A stretch of DNA of 13,939 nt from an uncultured Chloracidobacterium sp. (GTDB lineage Bacteria > Acidobacteriota > Blastocatellia > Pyrinomonadales > Pyrinomonadaceae). The first letter of the stretch is position 1; each line of letters starts with the position of its first letter. The stretch covers positions 1-13,939 of the forward strand of contig CALDGX010000044.1 of NCBI GenBank assembly GCA_937941715.1, given 5' to 3'. A program made the position numbers and the translations under genes. Of this stretch, positions 7,512 through 13,939 are shown one piece after another. The notes under the pieces are model-generated. The model saw only the letters and a list, made by a program, of their open reading frames with translations. It was not told the DNA's origin and made no database searches.

Positions 7512-10145
7512 CTATAGGATATTGAAGACACTTGTCGTGTCGTCAAGCCTGGATGTATAGGCCACACCGTCCAGGAAGATAGTGACGATGATCGGCTGAT
7601 CGCCGCCTTTGTCCATATCCTTATCGAGCAAAAAGTCGATCGTATAAACACCGGGCGCCACCAGGACAGCGTTTGACTGTATCGTCGTCGGCAACAGGCC
7701 GAACTGCCCGATGCGGACACTCGTATTACCAATGATCGAATTTTGAGCTCCCGTAAGATATACCCTCAGGACCGTAGCGGTTCGGCCCGGCGGGCGCACC
7801 CTAAGGGTAGTGACGGTGAACGGTTCGGTCGTATGAACGCGATTCGTCACGTTCTCGATCCTTGTTCGGCCGCCGGGTGCAACGACGCCGGTCACGTTGA
7901 AAATATCCGGGCGTGCCGGTACAAGTGTGACATTTGACTTCATCTGGACACCATTATTGTTCAGCACCATCGAATAGACGGTACCGGCGGACGACGAGGC
8001 CAAACTCGGCGGCAGAACAAATTCGATCTTGTGCCGGCTGACCGATCTAAGTCCGCACGCGGCCCCGTTGATCGTGAGCGAGACACCGCTCAATTCGATC
8101 GGGAGCGTGAAACTGCGCTCCAGCGAACCCACGGCGGTCCGTGCCACGATCGGGCGGTCGAAACTCGCCTGATAGTTCAGGATCGCCTGCATCCCCGGTG
8201 CAAGTCCGTGAACCGCCACCGGCGTCTGCGGCGTTGGTGTCGGCACCGGTGTAGGTGTCGGCGTCGGGGTGCCCGTCGGCGTCGGAGTCGGCGTCGGGGT
8301 TGGTGTAGGTGTCGGCGTCGGAGTCGGACTCGGTGTCGGAGTCGGACTCGGAGTGGGCGTTGGGGTCGGAGTCGGCACGACGGTCTGCGATACCGGGATA
8401 TTCGTCGCTCCGGTCGCAAAGTTGGTCGTGATCGTCGACTGGTTGGTCACGGTCGGGGTGACCATATAATAGACCTCCGACTGCAGGTCCGGGTTCCCGA
8501 GGCCAAGTTCGCTCAATGCCAGATTAAAAACAAACCGCTTCGACGAATTACTCGCGATGGGCTGCGTCGACGCAATAAATGATGTCGGTACCGGGAACCT
8601 CGACAGTCGGGTAAATTTGGCCGTCGCGGCCGGCAAGCCCAACGTGAATGAATACAGTTGAGATTGTCGTTCGACTGTCGGGTTTAGTCCCTCTGCCGGA
8701 TCGGTCGGGATCGTCCCGTCCGGTTTAATGTTCATTCGGGTTTCGAGCAGCAGCGTCGCCGGCTCACCCGAGACGCCATAGTCGGTAAAGCTCGGATAAT
8801 GGAGCACGTCGCCGCCGGTCGCCTGCGTGTCAGCATCGCTGCGGGCACCTACACGGCGAAACGTGTTTGCGGCCGTGTCATACACGTATAGGGCGAACGA
8901 CGTATAGTTCGTGCCGCTATTCTCATTTGCAAGGTCGGCGTAACTGTCAAACGCAATGTACTTTCCGTCCCGGCTCATTCGGCGCCCGAGGTCAAGGATA
9001 TTGACCGGATCGCCGACATTCGTCGATGTCGTTGCCGTGACCTGTTTCTTCGTACCCGAAGGTGCTCCGGATGAGTTCAGATCGGCATAGAAGATCTCTT
9101 CATTTCGGCTGGCCAGCGGGTTGTTCCCGCCGGTCATGCCGACGATCGGGTTATCGCCCGTACTTGCGAACGCGACGCGCAGGCCATTGCCGGAGATCGT
9201 CGGATTCTTGTTATAGATCGGATTTGATACTTGCCCGCGTGGCGTTTTGGTCACCTGCGACAGGATGCCGCCGCCGCCGAGATCCTCGGAGGTTCCGCGT
9301 GAAGCAATGCTGCGGACAAAGGTAAATATTTCGTCATTGTCCTCAGCCGGGAACGGATTGCCAACTCCGGGGACGAGGTCGCGTGTCGAAACAAAAGCAA
9401 TCACGCTGCCGTCGTCACTGATGCTGGCGTCATGGTTGTCGTCGGCAATGTATGAACCGGTCGTCGATGTCGCGGGCCGCGGCAACTGGCTCGGCAGGGT
9501 GTTCGTGACCCGATAGAACGTACCGCCGGAAAGGTCGGTCAGCGGTAACTCGTCGCCAAGCGAAAGGTCAGCGACCGGGGTGACCGCCGGTATCTCGTAG
9601 AGCCACATCTCGGTATTGCCGTCGCTGGTCAGCGGATTTGCTCCGAGTGTCGGTGATCCGGTCGGCGAAGGGCTCGGCGTCGGCGTCGGCGAGGTAAAAG
9701 CATTGCCGTCAAAGCTTGACGGATTTGTCGAATCTGGCGATGTCGGGGTGGACGTTGTCGCATTGGATGAGAACGCGATCCACTTTCCGTCGTTGCTGAT
9801 GACCGGACGGGTGTTGACGATCTCGACACGGATATTGTCGAAAGTGATCGCCTTGGTCGTGTCCAACAGCACGCTCTTGGTATCGGTCAACTGAAATATG
9901 CGCCGCTGAGCGTAATCAAAGAGAAAGATCTCCGGGTTATTGTCAGCGTTTCTCGGGTTTACGGTCGCGAGATTGCCCCGCGATTCGAACACGACGAACC
10001 GGCCGTCACCGCTGATGCCGCCGGCAAATGATTCGGCTCCGGAATTCGACAATTGCCCGATGACCGACTCGATCTGTGCAGATGCGGTCACGGCCATTGA
10101 GAAGATCGCTACAATTAAAAATAGAAATGAACGACGAAAGGTCAC
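7512..10145 (-). CDS. Secreted PD40/TolB-type beta-propeller protein with Pro-Thr linker and TIGR03437-like C-terminal domain
   Basis: An 877-residue exported protein of unknown function. Residues 1-23 are a signal peptide ending ASA, cut before Gln24. Seven spaced copies of a PD40-like motif (such as ISGDGRFVVFES) start near 44, 116, 242, 317, 390, 453 and 530, each preceding a strand of the EIFLFD or EIFYADL type; the number fits one seven-bladed propeller as in TolB. The last two copies are degenerate. Blade 2 carries a Ser/Pro/Thr-rich loop (about 130-166). Residues 591-639 are an almost pure Pro-Thr linker. The rest (640-877) begins with GVSLTING, VSRHKIEFVLP and ARPDIF, resembling the TIGR03437 domain named from Solibacter. 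The frame extends to 10265, but I chose GTG 10145 because GGAGGAG lies three bases upstream and the signal peptide begins there. A promoter and terminator of its own make it monocistronic. Surface or periplasmic binding is plausible but not shown. Confidence 0.88.
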   Translation of the reverse strand: MTFRRSFLFLIVAIFSMAVTASAQIESVIGQLSNSGAESFAGGISGDGRFVVFESRGNLATVNPRNADNNPEIFLFDYAQRRIFQLTDTKSVLLDTTKAITFDNIRVEIVNTRPVISNDGKWIAFSSNATTSTPTSPDSTNPSSFDGNAFTSPTPTPSPSPTGSPTLGANPLTSDGNTEMWLYEIPAVTPVADLSLGDELPLTDLSGGTFYRVTNTLPSQLPRPATSTTGSYIADDNHDASISDDGSVIAFVSTRDLVPGVGNPFPAEDNDEIFTFVRSIASRGTSEDLGGGGILSQVTKTPRGQVSNPIYNKNPTISGNGLRVAFASTGDNPIVGMTGGNNPLASRNEEIFYADLNSSGAPSGTKKQVTATTSTNVGDPVNILDLGRRMSRDGKYIAFDSYADLANENSGTNYTSFALYVYDTAANTFRRVGARSDADTQATGGDVLHYPSFTDYGVSGEPATLLLETRMNIKPDGTIPTDPAEGLNPTVERQSQLYSFTLGLPAATAKFTRLSRFPVPTSFIASTQPIASNSSKRFVFNLALSELGLGNPDLQSEVYYMVTPTVTNQSTITTNFATGATNIPVSQTVVPTPTPTPTPSPTPTPSPTPTPTPTPTPTPTPTPTGTPTPTPTPVPTPTPQTPVAVHGLAPGMQAILNYQASFDRPIVARTAVGSLERSFTLPIELSGVSLTINGAACGLRSVSRHKIEFVLPPSLASSSAGTVYSMVLNNNGVQMKSNVTLVPARPDIFNVTGVVAPGGRTRIENVTNRVHTTEPFTVTTLRVRPPGRTATVLRVYLTGAQNSIIGNTSVRIGQFGLLPTTIQSNAVLVAPGVYTIDFLLDKDMDKGGDQPIIVTIFLDGVAYTSRLDDTTSVFNIL
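8229..8375 (-). repeat. Degenerate GTCGGN hexamer repeat encoding a 49-residue Pro-Thr linker
   Basis: The tract is 147 bases (49 codons) of CCN-ACN repeats on the coding strand, with occasional Ser, Gly and Val replacements. Third codon positions vary widely (CCG, CCA, CCC, CCT; ACG, ACA, ACT, ACC), so the protein pattern is better kept than the DNA. A 20-base exact copy at 8248-8267 recurs at 8302-8321, showing a 54-base (18-codon) duplication inside the tract. It separates the propeller from the C-terminal domain. Confidence 0.93.
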
Positions 10146-10148
10146 AGA

Positions 10149-10155
10149 CTCCTCC
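10149..10155 (-). promoter_or_regulatory. Strong Shine-Dalgarno that sets the start of the propeller protein
   Basis: GGAGGAG on the minus strand lies three bases before the GTG at 10145 (five bases counting from its GGAGG core). The next codons are Thr-Phe-Arg-Arg and a hydrophobic signal-peptide core, so translation starts here and not at the start of the open frame at 10265. Confidence 0.82.
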
Positions 10156-10221
10156 ACCCAAATAAGACAAAATAAATGCAAACCGAGCCGAGTGCTCGTC
10201 AACCACCATCCAAAACACTCA

Positions 10222-10250
10222 ATTTTAAGCGCTATAGACGCGTTCTGCAA
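10222..10250 (-). promoter_or_regulatory. Predicted promoter of the propeller protein gene
   Basis: On the minus strand TTGCAG (10250-10245) and TAAAAT (10227-10222, five of six matches) are 17 bases apart, giving a start near 10215 and a leader of about 70 bases. The -35 is weak (three of six). The position, upstream of the chosen GTG and inside what would otherwise be the extended open frame, also supports the shorter start. Confidence 0.42.
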
Positions 10251-10353
10251 GGCACATATCGTCAATTAACGCAGTTGTACTGTTTAATGCCGGCTGTTTG
10301 ATGCGCCAAAGCCCGTGCCGGGTTGTAAAAGTACCCTATATCATTTAACAATA

Positions 10354-11547
10354 ATGACTTACGTGAAAATGGAAACTACCCGATCCATAATGATCGTCGC
10401 GGGCGAACCATCCGGCGACCGGCATGCCGCCAAGCTCGTCGAGGAGATACGGGAATATGCCCCCGAAAGGCACTGGGACTTCTTCGGGGCGGCCGGCCCT
10501 ATGATGCGCCGGGTGGGCGTCGAACCGGTCGTAGCTGCCGATGAACTCTCGATCGTCGGCGTCGCCGAGATCGGCCGGGCACTGCCGATGTTCGTGAGGG
10601 CTTATCGGAAACTCGTCGATTCTGCTGTTGCCCGCAAGCCGCAGGTCGTGATCCTCGTTGATTTTCCCGAATTCAACCTAAAGCTCGCAAAGTCGTTAAA
10701 GAAACGCGGGTTTAAGGTCGTTTATTATATTTCACCGCAACTGTGGGCGTGGCGGCGATACCGCATCCGGACGATCAAGCGTCACGTCGACCTGCTCCTG
10801 ACGATCCTGCCGTTCGAAAAAGACTGGTACGCCCGCCGCGGCGTCGGAAACGTCGAGTACGTCGGGAATCCGCTTGCCGCCGAGGTCCATCCGGACAGCG
10901 GCCGGGGCGAACTTTGCGAGCGGCACGGGCTTGATCCGGCACGGCCGATCATCGCGTTGCTGCCCGGCAGCCGCCGCAAGGAGATCGTTCGTATCCTGCC
11001 GGTATTGATCGGTGCTGCGGCACTTTTGTATGCCGATGACAGCAGCCGGCAATTTGTGGTACCCATCGCTCATGAGCGGCATCTGTCCGATGTCAACAAG
11101 ATCATCTACAGCGCCCGAGACAAAAGTCCCCCAATGCCAGATACGCTGAAGGTTGTGGTCGACGAAACGTACGACGCTCTCAATGCCGCGGACGCAGCGG
11201 CGGTGACCAGCGGCACCGCGACGCTCGAGACCGGTATCATCGGCACGCCGATGGTCATTGTTTATGCTACGTCGGGGTTGAATTACGTGCTGTTGCGGCC
11301 GCTCATCTCGGTCGAGCACTATGGCCTGATCAATCTGATCGCGGGCAAAAAAGTGGCTAAGGAACTGATCCAACGCGAACTGTCACCGCAAAGCGTCGCG
11401 GCGGAATTGTCCCGCCTACTCGATCCGGAACACAACGCCGCGGCCCGCGATGAGCTGCGGGCGGCCGCTGAAAAGCTCGGGTCGGGCGGAGCTTCCCGGC
11501 GGGCGGCCGAGGCGATCCTTAATCTCATCGGGCCGGCCGGCCGGTGA
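10354..11547 (+). CDS. lpxB: Lipid-A-disaccharide synthase
   Basis: A 397-residue GT19 glycosyltransferase that joins UDP-diacylglucosamine to lipid X, forming the lipid A disaccharide on the inner face of the cytoplasmic membrane. Signature segments are VAGEPSGDRHAAKL (15-28), VDFPEFN (102-108, where E. coli has DAPDFN), YYISPQLWAWR (124-134), ILPFEKDWY (151-159), the LPGSRRKEI nucleotide-sugar loop (203-211) and TSGTATLE (285-292). Length is normal (about 380-390). The open frame begins at a GTG at 10315, but I chose ATG 10354 as it avoids a non-conserved lead; ATG 10369 and ATG 10390 are also possible because none has a clear Shine-Dalgarno. Upstream, 208 bases separate it from the divergent propeller gene. 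Downstream it ends seven bases from the convergent lpxD. The usual operon partners lpxA and fabZ are not here. Confidence 0.95.
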   Translation: MTYVKMETTRSIMIVAGEPSGDRHAAKLVEEIREYAPERHWDFFGAAGPMMRRVGVEPVVAADELSIVGVAEIGRALPMFVRAYRKLVDSAVARKPQVVILVDFPEFNLKLAKSLKKRGFKVVYYISPQLWAWRRYRIRTIKRHVDLLLTILPFEKDWYARRGVGNVEYVGNPLAAEVHPDSGRGELCERHGLDPARPIIALLPGSRRKEIVRILPVLIGAAALLYADDSSRQFVVPIAHERHLSDVNKIIYSARDKSPPMPDTLKVVVDETYDALNAADAAAVTSGTATLETGIIGTPMVIVYATSGLNYVLLRPLISVEHYGLINLIAGKKVAKELIQRELSPQSVAAELSRLLDPEHNAAARDELRAAAEKLGSGGASRRAAEAILNLIGPAGR

Positions 11548-11554
11548 CCGCCGT

Positions 11555-12550
11555 TTATTCCATCAAATCCTTTTTCAGCCGGGCGACCTCTGCCTGCAGT
11601 TTTTCCAAATTTCGCAGAAGCACGGCTTGTTTGCGGTATTCCGCGTTTGGCTGGACGGGTATCCCCGACCAAAAACCCGCACGGACGACCTTGTTGGGGA
11701 AAACGGCGGATTTCGCGCCGATGATCGCTCCTTGCCTGATCGTCACATGATCTGAAATGCCGACCTGGCCGGCGATAACGACGTCGTCCTCGATCACCGA
11801 GCTTCCGGCGATGCCCGATTGCCCGGCGATCACGACACGCTTGCCGATCCTGACGTTGTGGGCGATCTGGACGAGATTGTCGATCTTTGAGCCTTCGCCG
11901 ATGCGGGTCTCGCCCAGCGCGCCGCGATCGACGCAGCTGTTTGCCCCGATCTCAACATTGTCCTCGATCACGACGGTGCCGATCTGGGGAAACTTCACAT
12001 ATCGGTGCTTATCACGGGCAAACCCGAAACCGTCGGTGCCGATCACCACTCCCGAATGCAAAACCACGTCGCTGCCGATAGTACAGTTGTCCTCGATGAT
12101 CACATTTGGGTCGAGCGTGGTGCGCGAGCCGATGGTCACGCCGTCGCCAATATGTGTCCCGCTGCGGATCTGACAATGATCGCCGATCACCGAATTGTCG
12201 CCGACGGTCACAAATGCCCCGATGAAAGCTCCTTCGCCGATCTTTGCCGTCGGTGCCACGACCGCCGTCGGGTGGATCGCCGGTTCACGCTTTCTAGGCG
12301 GGTGAAGCACCTCGCAGGCGATCGAGAATGCGAGTCGCGGGTCCGCGACGTAGATCACGGCGGGAGCGTCGACGGCGGCATCGACCCTCGCGATAACGCA
12401 GCCTGCGTCGGTTGCGACGGCGTCCGGGCCGGTCGAAAAGGCGAGGCTCGACGCCGATGCGTCGGCCAGGTCCGCCGCGTGTGTGATCTCCAGGCCGCCG
12501 TCACCCCGCAATTCTCCGCCGACCAGATCTGCGATCTCAAGTGTCTTCAT
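11555..12550 (-). CDS. lpxD: UDP-3-O-acylglucosamine N-acyltransferase
   Basis: A 331-residue left-handed beta-helix acyltransferase that transfers a hydroxyacyl chain from acyl-carrier protein to the 2-amino group of the UDP-3-O-acylglucosamine, the third step of lipid A synthesis. The N-terminal uridine-binding domain (1-95) precedes many hexapeptide repeats ([IV]-G-x-x-x-x type, about 95-285), then GFWSGIPVQPNAEYRK and a C-terminal helix (about 300-330). The catalytic His is His231 in QIAHNVRIG, and VIGTDGFGFA (169-178) is the conserved acyl-chain segment. The length fits the family (about 340). The ATG lacks a Shine-Dalgarno but lies seven bases after a good -10 element, suggesting a leaderless transcript. 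It sits 45 bases downstream of the STAS gene on the same strand, so read-through from there is also possible. It ends tail to tail with lpxB. Confidence 0.96.
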   Translation of the reverse strand: MKTLEIADLVGGELRGDGGLEITHAADLADASASSLAFSTGPDAVATDAGCVIARVDAAVDAPAVIYVADPRLAFSIACEVLHPPRKREPAIHPTAVVAPTAKIGEGAFIGAFVTVGDNSVIGDHCQIRSGTHIGDGVTIGSRTTLDPNVIIEDNCTIGSDVVLHSGVVIGTDGFGFARDKHRYVKFPQIGTVVIEDNVEIGANSCVDRGALGETRIGEGSKIDNLVQIAHNVRIGKRVVIAGQSGIAGSSVIEDDVVIAGQVGISDHVTIRQGAIIGAKSAVFPNKVVRAGFWSGIPVQPNAEYRKQAVLLRNLEKLQAEVARLKKDLME

Positions 12551-12557
12551 TGACGTT

Positions 12558-12586
12558 AATTTACAGACTTTTTGGGGAAATGTCAG
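12558..12586 (-). promoter_or_regulatory. lpxD: Predicted leaderless promoter of lpxD
   Basis: On the minus strand CTGACA (12586-12581, five of six matches to TTGACA) and TAAATT (12563-12558, four of six) are 17 bases apart. Seven bases separate the -10 from the ATG at 12550, so transcription should begin at or next to the start codon. The -35 lies about ten bases after the stop codon of the STAS gene. Confidence 0.5.
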
Positions 12587-12595
12587 CAGGCGGGC

Positions 12596-12877
12596 TTATG
12601 CCTTTTCGGCGGCGTTGACGATATTTTGCAGAAAGATCTCAGAACCCGTTATCTCAAATCCGGATACCAACTCGAGACGCCTGAGCAGTGGAGCCGTGTT
12701 GCTGTCGATAAAATCGAGGTCCGCGATATCGATAACGATGCTGTTTCCGGTGTCCGAACGCTGCTGTGCAGCGATGCGCGAGATCAGCTCGACGTCCTCG
12801 GCGAACATTTCGCCCTCGACTCGATAGATTGTGACTCCGCGATCGTCGTCATCGATCTGTGTGATCTGTGTTGGCAT
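12596..12877 (-). CDS. Small STAS-domain protein (anti-sigma factor antagonist-like)
   Basis: A 93-residue single-domain protein. The pattern VTIYRVEGEM (15-24), a helix, SIVIDIADLDFIDS (46-59) and LLRRLELVSGFEITG matches the STAS fold of SpoIIAA-type anti-sigma antagonists. Ser59 in the DSNT motif is at the position phosphorylated in SpoIIAA; the usual second residue of the DSSG or DSTG motif is Asn here and the glycine is Thr. Family members bind a serine kinase/anti-sigma factor or act as a module of other sensors. No partner kinase or phosphatase is in the window, so the pathway is unknown. It lies between an EamA transporter (66 bases upstream) and lpxD (45 bases downstream), all on one strand. 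The ATG has no Shine-Dalgarno. The fold is inferred from pattern only. Confidence 0.72.
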   Translation of the reverse strand: MPTQITQIDDDDRGVTIYRVEGEMFAEDVELISRIAAQQRSDTGNSIVIDIADLDFIDSNTAPLLRRLELVSGFEITGSEIFLQNIVNAAEKA

Positions 12878-12943
12878 TTGATGAGATTATTTAATGCTCA
12901 TTTTACGGAAATTGCAACAAAAATGTTTCTCGGCCATCGCATA

Positions 12944-13804
12944 TCAGATCTCGGCCCGGACGAACTTTCGCGTCACGAGAAACACGCCCGAAAAGATCAA
13001 CGCCGTCGAAACGACGAACGCCGCCCCGATATTCTCACCGAGGAAGAGCCAGGCCAGCGTAAATCCGATGAGCGGCTGCAGGTAAACAAATACGGCGACC
13101 ATTGACGGGTCGACCTTAGAGAGTGCCATCGCGTTGAGCAGGTAAGGAGCGGCGGTCGCACCGACGCCGATCCAGAGCACGATCAGCCAAATTCGTGTCG
13201 GGACCGCGGCGACGTCGATGGTCGAGAGCGACCAGACGCCGAACGGTATACAGATCACGCACGAAAAGATAAAGACCCACATCATCGAGCGGAAGATGCC
13301 GTTGCGCATGATCGCACCCTTTGACGTCGCCACGTAAGTACCGTAAGCGAGGCAGTTGACGACGATGAAAAGGTCGCCGAGTGTGGTCTGCGACGAAAAA
13401 GACGCCTTTCGGGGGTCGATGAGGATAATGACGCCGACGGCAGCAAGTGCGATCCCGATCATCTTGATGCCCGTCAGGCGTTCAAATCCAGCGACCGACC
13501 CGATGATCAACGCAAAGACCGGGATCATTACCGCCAAAAGCGATGTGTTTGACGCGGTCGTGAGCGAAAGGCCGCCGATGAAGAACAACTGGTTGATCAC
13601 CACGCCGAAAAGGCTGAGCGCCGCCAAACGCCAATAGTCGGACCTCTCCCGCAGCCAAAACCTGCCCCGAAACGACTGGATCGCGACCAGGATCGCCGCG
13701 GTTATCGTCGTCCGGATGCCCACAAGTGCGATCGGCGGCAGGACCGCCAAGACGACCTTACCGATCACCGGCAGCGAGCCGAAAAAAAACTGTGCCGCAA
13801 GCAA
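12944..13804 (-). CDS. EamA/DMT-family membrane transporter (start unclear)
   Basis: A protein of at least 286 residues made of about ten hydrophobic helices in two repeats, as in the drug/metabolite transporter (EamA, RhaT-like) family, which moves small metabolites across the inner membrane. Family-like segments are SLPVIGKVVL at the start, LTTASNTSLLAVMIPVFALIIG in the first half and YLQPLIGFTLAWLFLGENIG in the second. The substrate cannot be told. The only ordinary start in frame is TTG at 13804, which falls inside the first membrane helix and would cut it short. The frame remains open to the window edge, and codons just upstream read TDEKNNSLGPFAALLAAQ, a natural N-terminus, but begin with ATC (13846-13844), not a normal start. 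The true N-terminus is therefore probably upstream of 13804. Followed by the STAS gene and lpxD on the same strand. Confidence 0.85.
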   Translation of the reverse strand: MLAAQFFFGSLPVIGKVVLAVLPPIALVGIRTTITAAILVAIQSFRGRFWLRERSDYWRLAALSLFGVVINQLFFIGGLSLTTASNTSLLAVMIPVFALIIGSVAGFERLTGIKMIGIALAAVGVIILIDPRKASFSSQTTLGDLFIVVNCLAYGTYVATSKGAIMRNGIFRSMMWVFIFSCVICIPFGVWSLSTIDVAAVPTRIWLIVLWIGVGATAAPYLLNAMALSKVDPSMVAVFVYLQPLIGFTLAWLFLGENIGAAFVVSTALIFSGVFLVTRKFVRAEI

Positions 13805-13939
13805 TGCGGCAAAAGGTCCGAGTGAATTGTTCTTTTCGTCAGTGATGTTAAGAGAGTAGCACCTATCGGCTTGTCGGCAGAAACGCGAGTGTACGAACCC
13901 GCGGCGGGCTAGATGATGGCCAATATTTCGACCGCCGGC

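Noticed and set aside
8229..8375. CRISPR-like or regulatory tandem repeat
   Set aside because: The repeat is in frame, codes for Pro-Thr, has no spacers and is explained by the linker.
8269..8469. Val-Gly repeat protein on the plus strand
   Set aside because: It is the direct antisense translation of the Pro-Thr tract.
8031..8582. Open frame of 183 codons, very rich in Arg, opposite the propeller gene
   Set aside because: Its composition is produced by reading the GTCGGN repeat in another frame; no start signal or family pattern.
10146..10265. N-terminal extension of the propeller protein to 10265
   Set aside because: The extension would bury the signal peptide 40 residues inside, and both a strong Shine-Dalgarno and a candidate promoter lie within it.
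10732..11373. Open frame of 213 codons antisense to lpxB
   Set aside because: Shadow of lpxB; no conserved motif and no start signal.
12005..12553. Open frame of 182 codons opposite lpxD
   Set aside because: Asp/Arg/His-rich shadow of hexapeptide-repeat codons in lpxD; lpxD is certain.

Overview
This is a chromosomal-type stretch of a Gram-negative bacterium. Three lipid A/LPS genes (lptD, lpxB, lpxD), a lipoprotein and several Sec signal peptides require an outer membrane. The best guess for lineage is Acidobacteriota, perhaps a Blastocatellia/Pyrinomonas relative. The hints are the TIGR03437-like C-terminal domain on a secreted beta-propeller protein and the genes being scattered rather than in proteobacterial-type operons. 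The lineage is inference. I see no RNA gene, IS element, phage gene, CRISPR array or integration site. Ten protein genes are recognised plus the 5' end of an eleventh, and no gene-free stretch exceeds 300 bases (the largest gap is about 260).

Layout. 1-62 (-): first 20 codons of a secreted protein that runs off the left edge. 144-635 (+): small lipoprotein with a probable leaderless promoter. 640-1998 (-): NtrC-type sigma-54 response regulator, divergent from 2084-4600 (+), lptD. 4605-6143 (-): membrane-anchored spermidine-synthase-like protein, tail to tail with lptD. 6275-7249 (-): branched-chain aminotransferase ilvE, with a clear intrinsic terminator after it. 7512-10145 (-): 877-residue secreted protein made of a seven-repeat PD40 propeller, a 49-residue Pro/Thr linker and a TIGR03437-like domain, with its own terminator and promoter. 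10354-11547 (+): lpxB, tail to tail with lpxD (11555-12550, -). Upstream of lpxD on the same strand are a STAS-domain protein (12596-12877) and an EamA/DMT transporter (12944-13804 or longer).

How the genes fit together. LpxD adds the N-linked acyl chain to the lipid A precursor, LpxB joins two precursors into the disaccharide, and LptD inserts finished LPS in the outer membrane, so three steps of one pathway lie within 11 kb. They are not an operon: fabZ, lpxA and lpxC are absent, and lpxB and lpxD face each other. The response regulator divergent from lptD could be an envelope regulator, but no -24/-12 sigma-54 promoter was seen beside lptD. The other genes (ilvE, synthase-like protein, transporter) look like unrelated housekeeping functions.

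Translation starts are the most informative feature at DNA level. Several genes have a good Shine-Dalgarno before a GTG that shortens the longest open frame (4605-6143, 6275-7249, 7512-10145). Two others (144-635 and lpxD) have a -35/-10 promoter placed so that the transcript would begin at the ATG itself. I found no evidence of a wholly new multi-gene system; the most novel-looking items are the propeller/PT-linker protein, the leaderless promoters, the reduced cysteine set of LptD and the missing start codon of the transporter.
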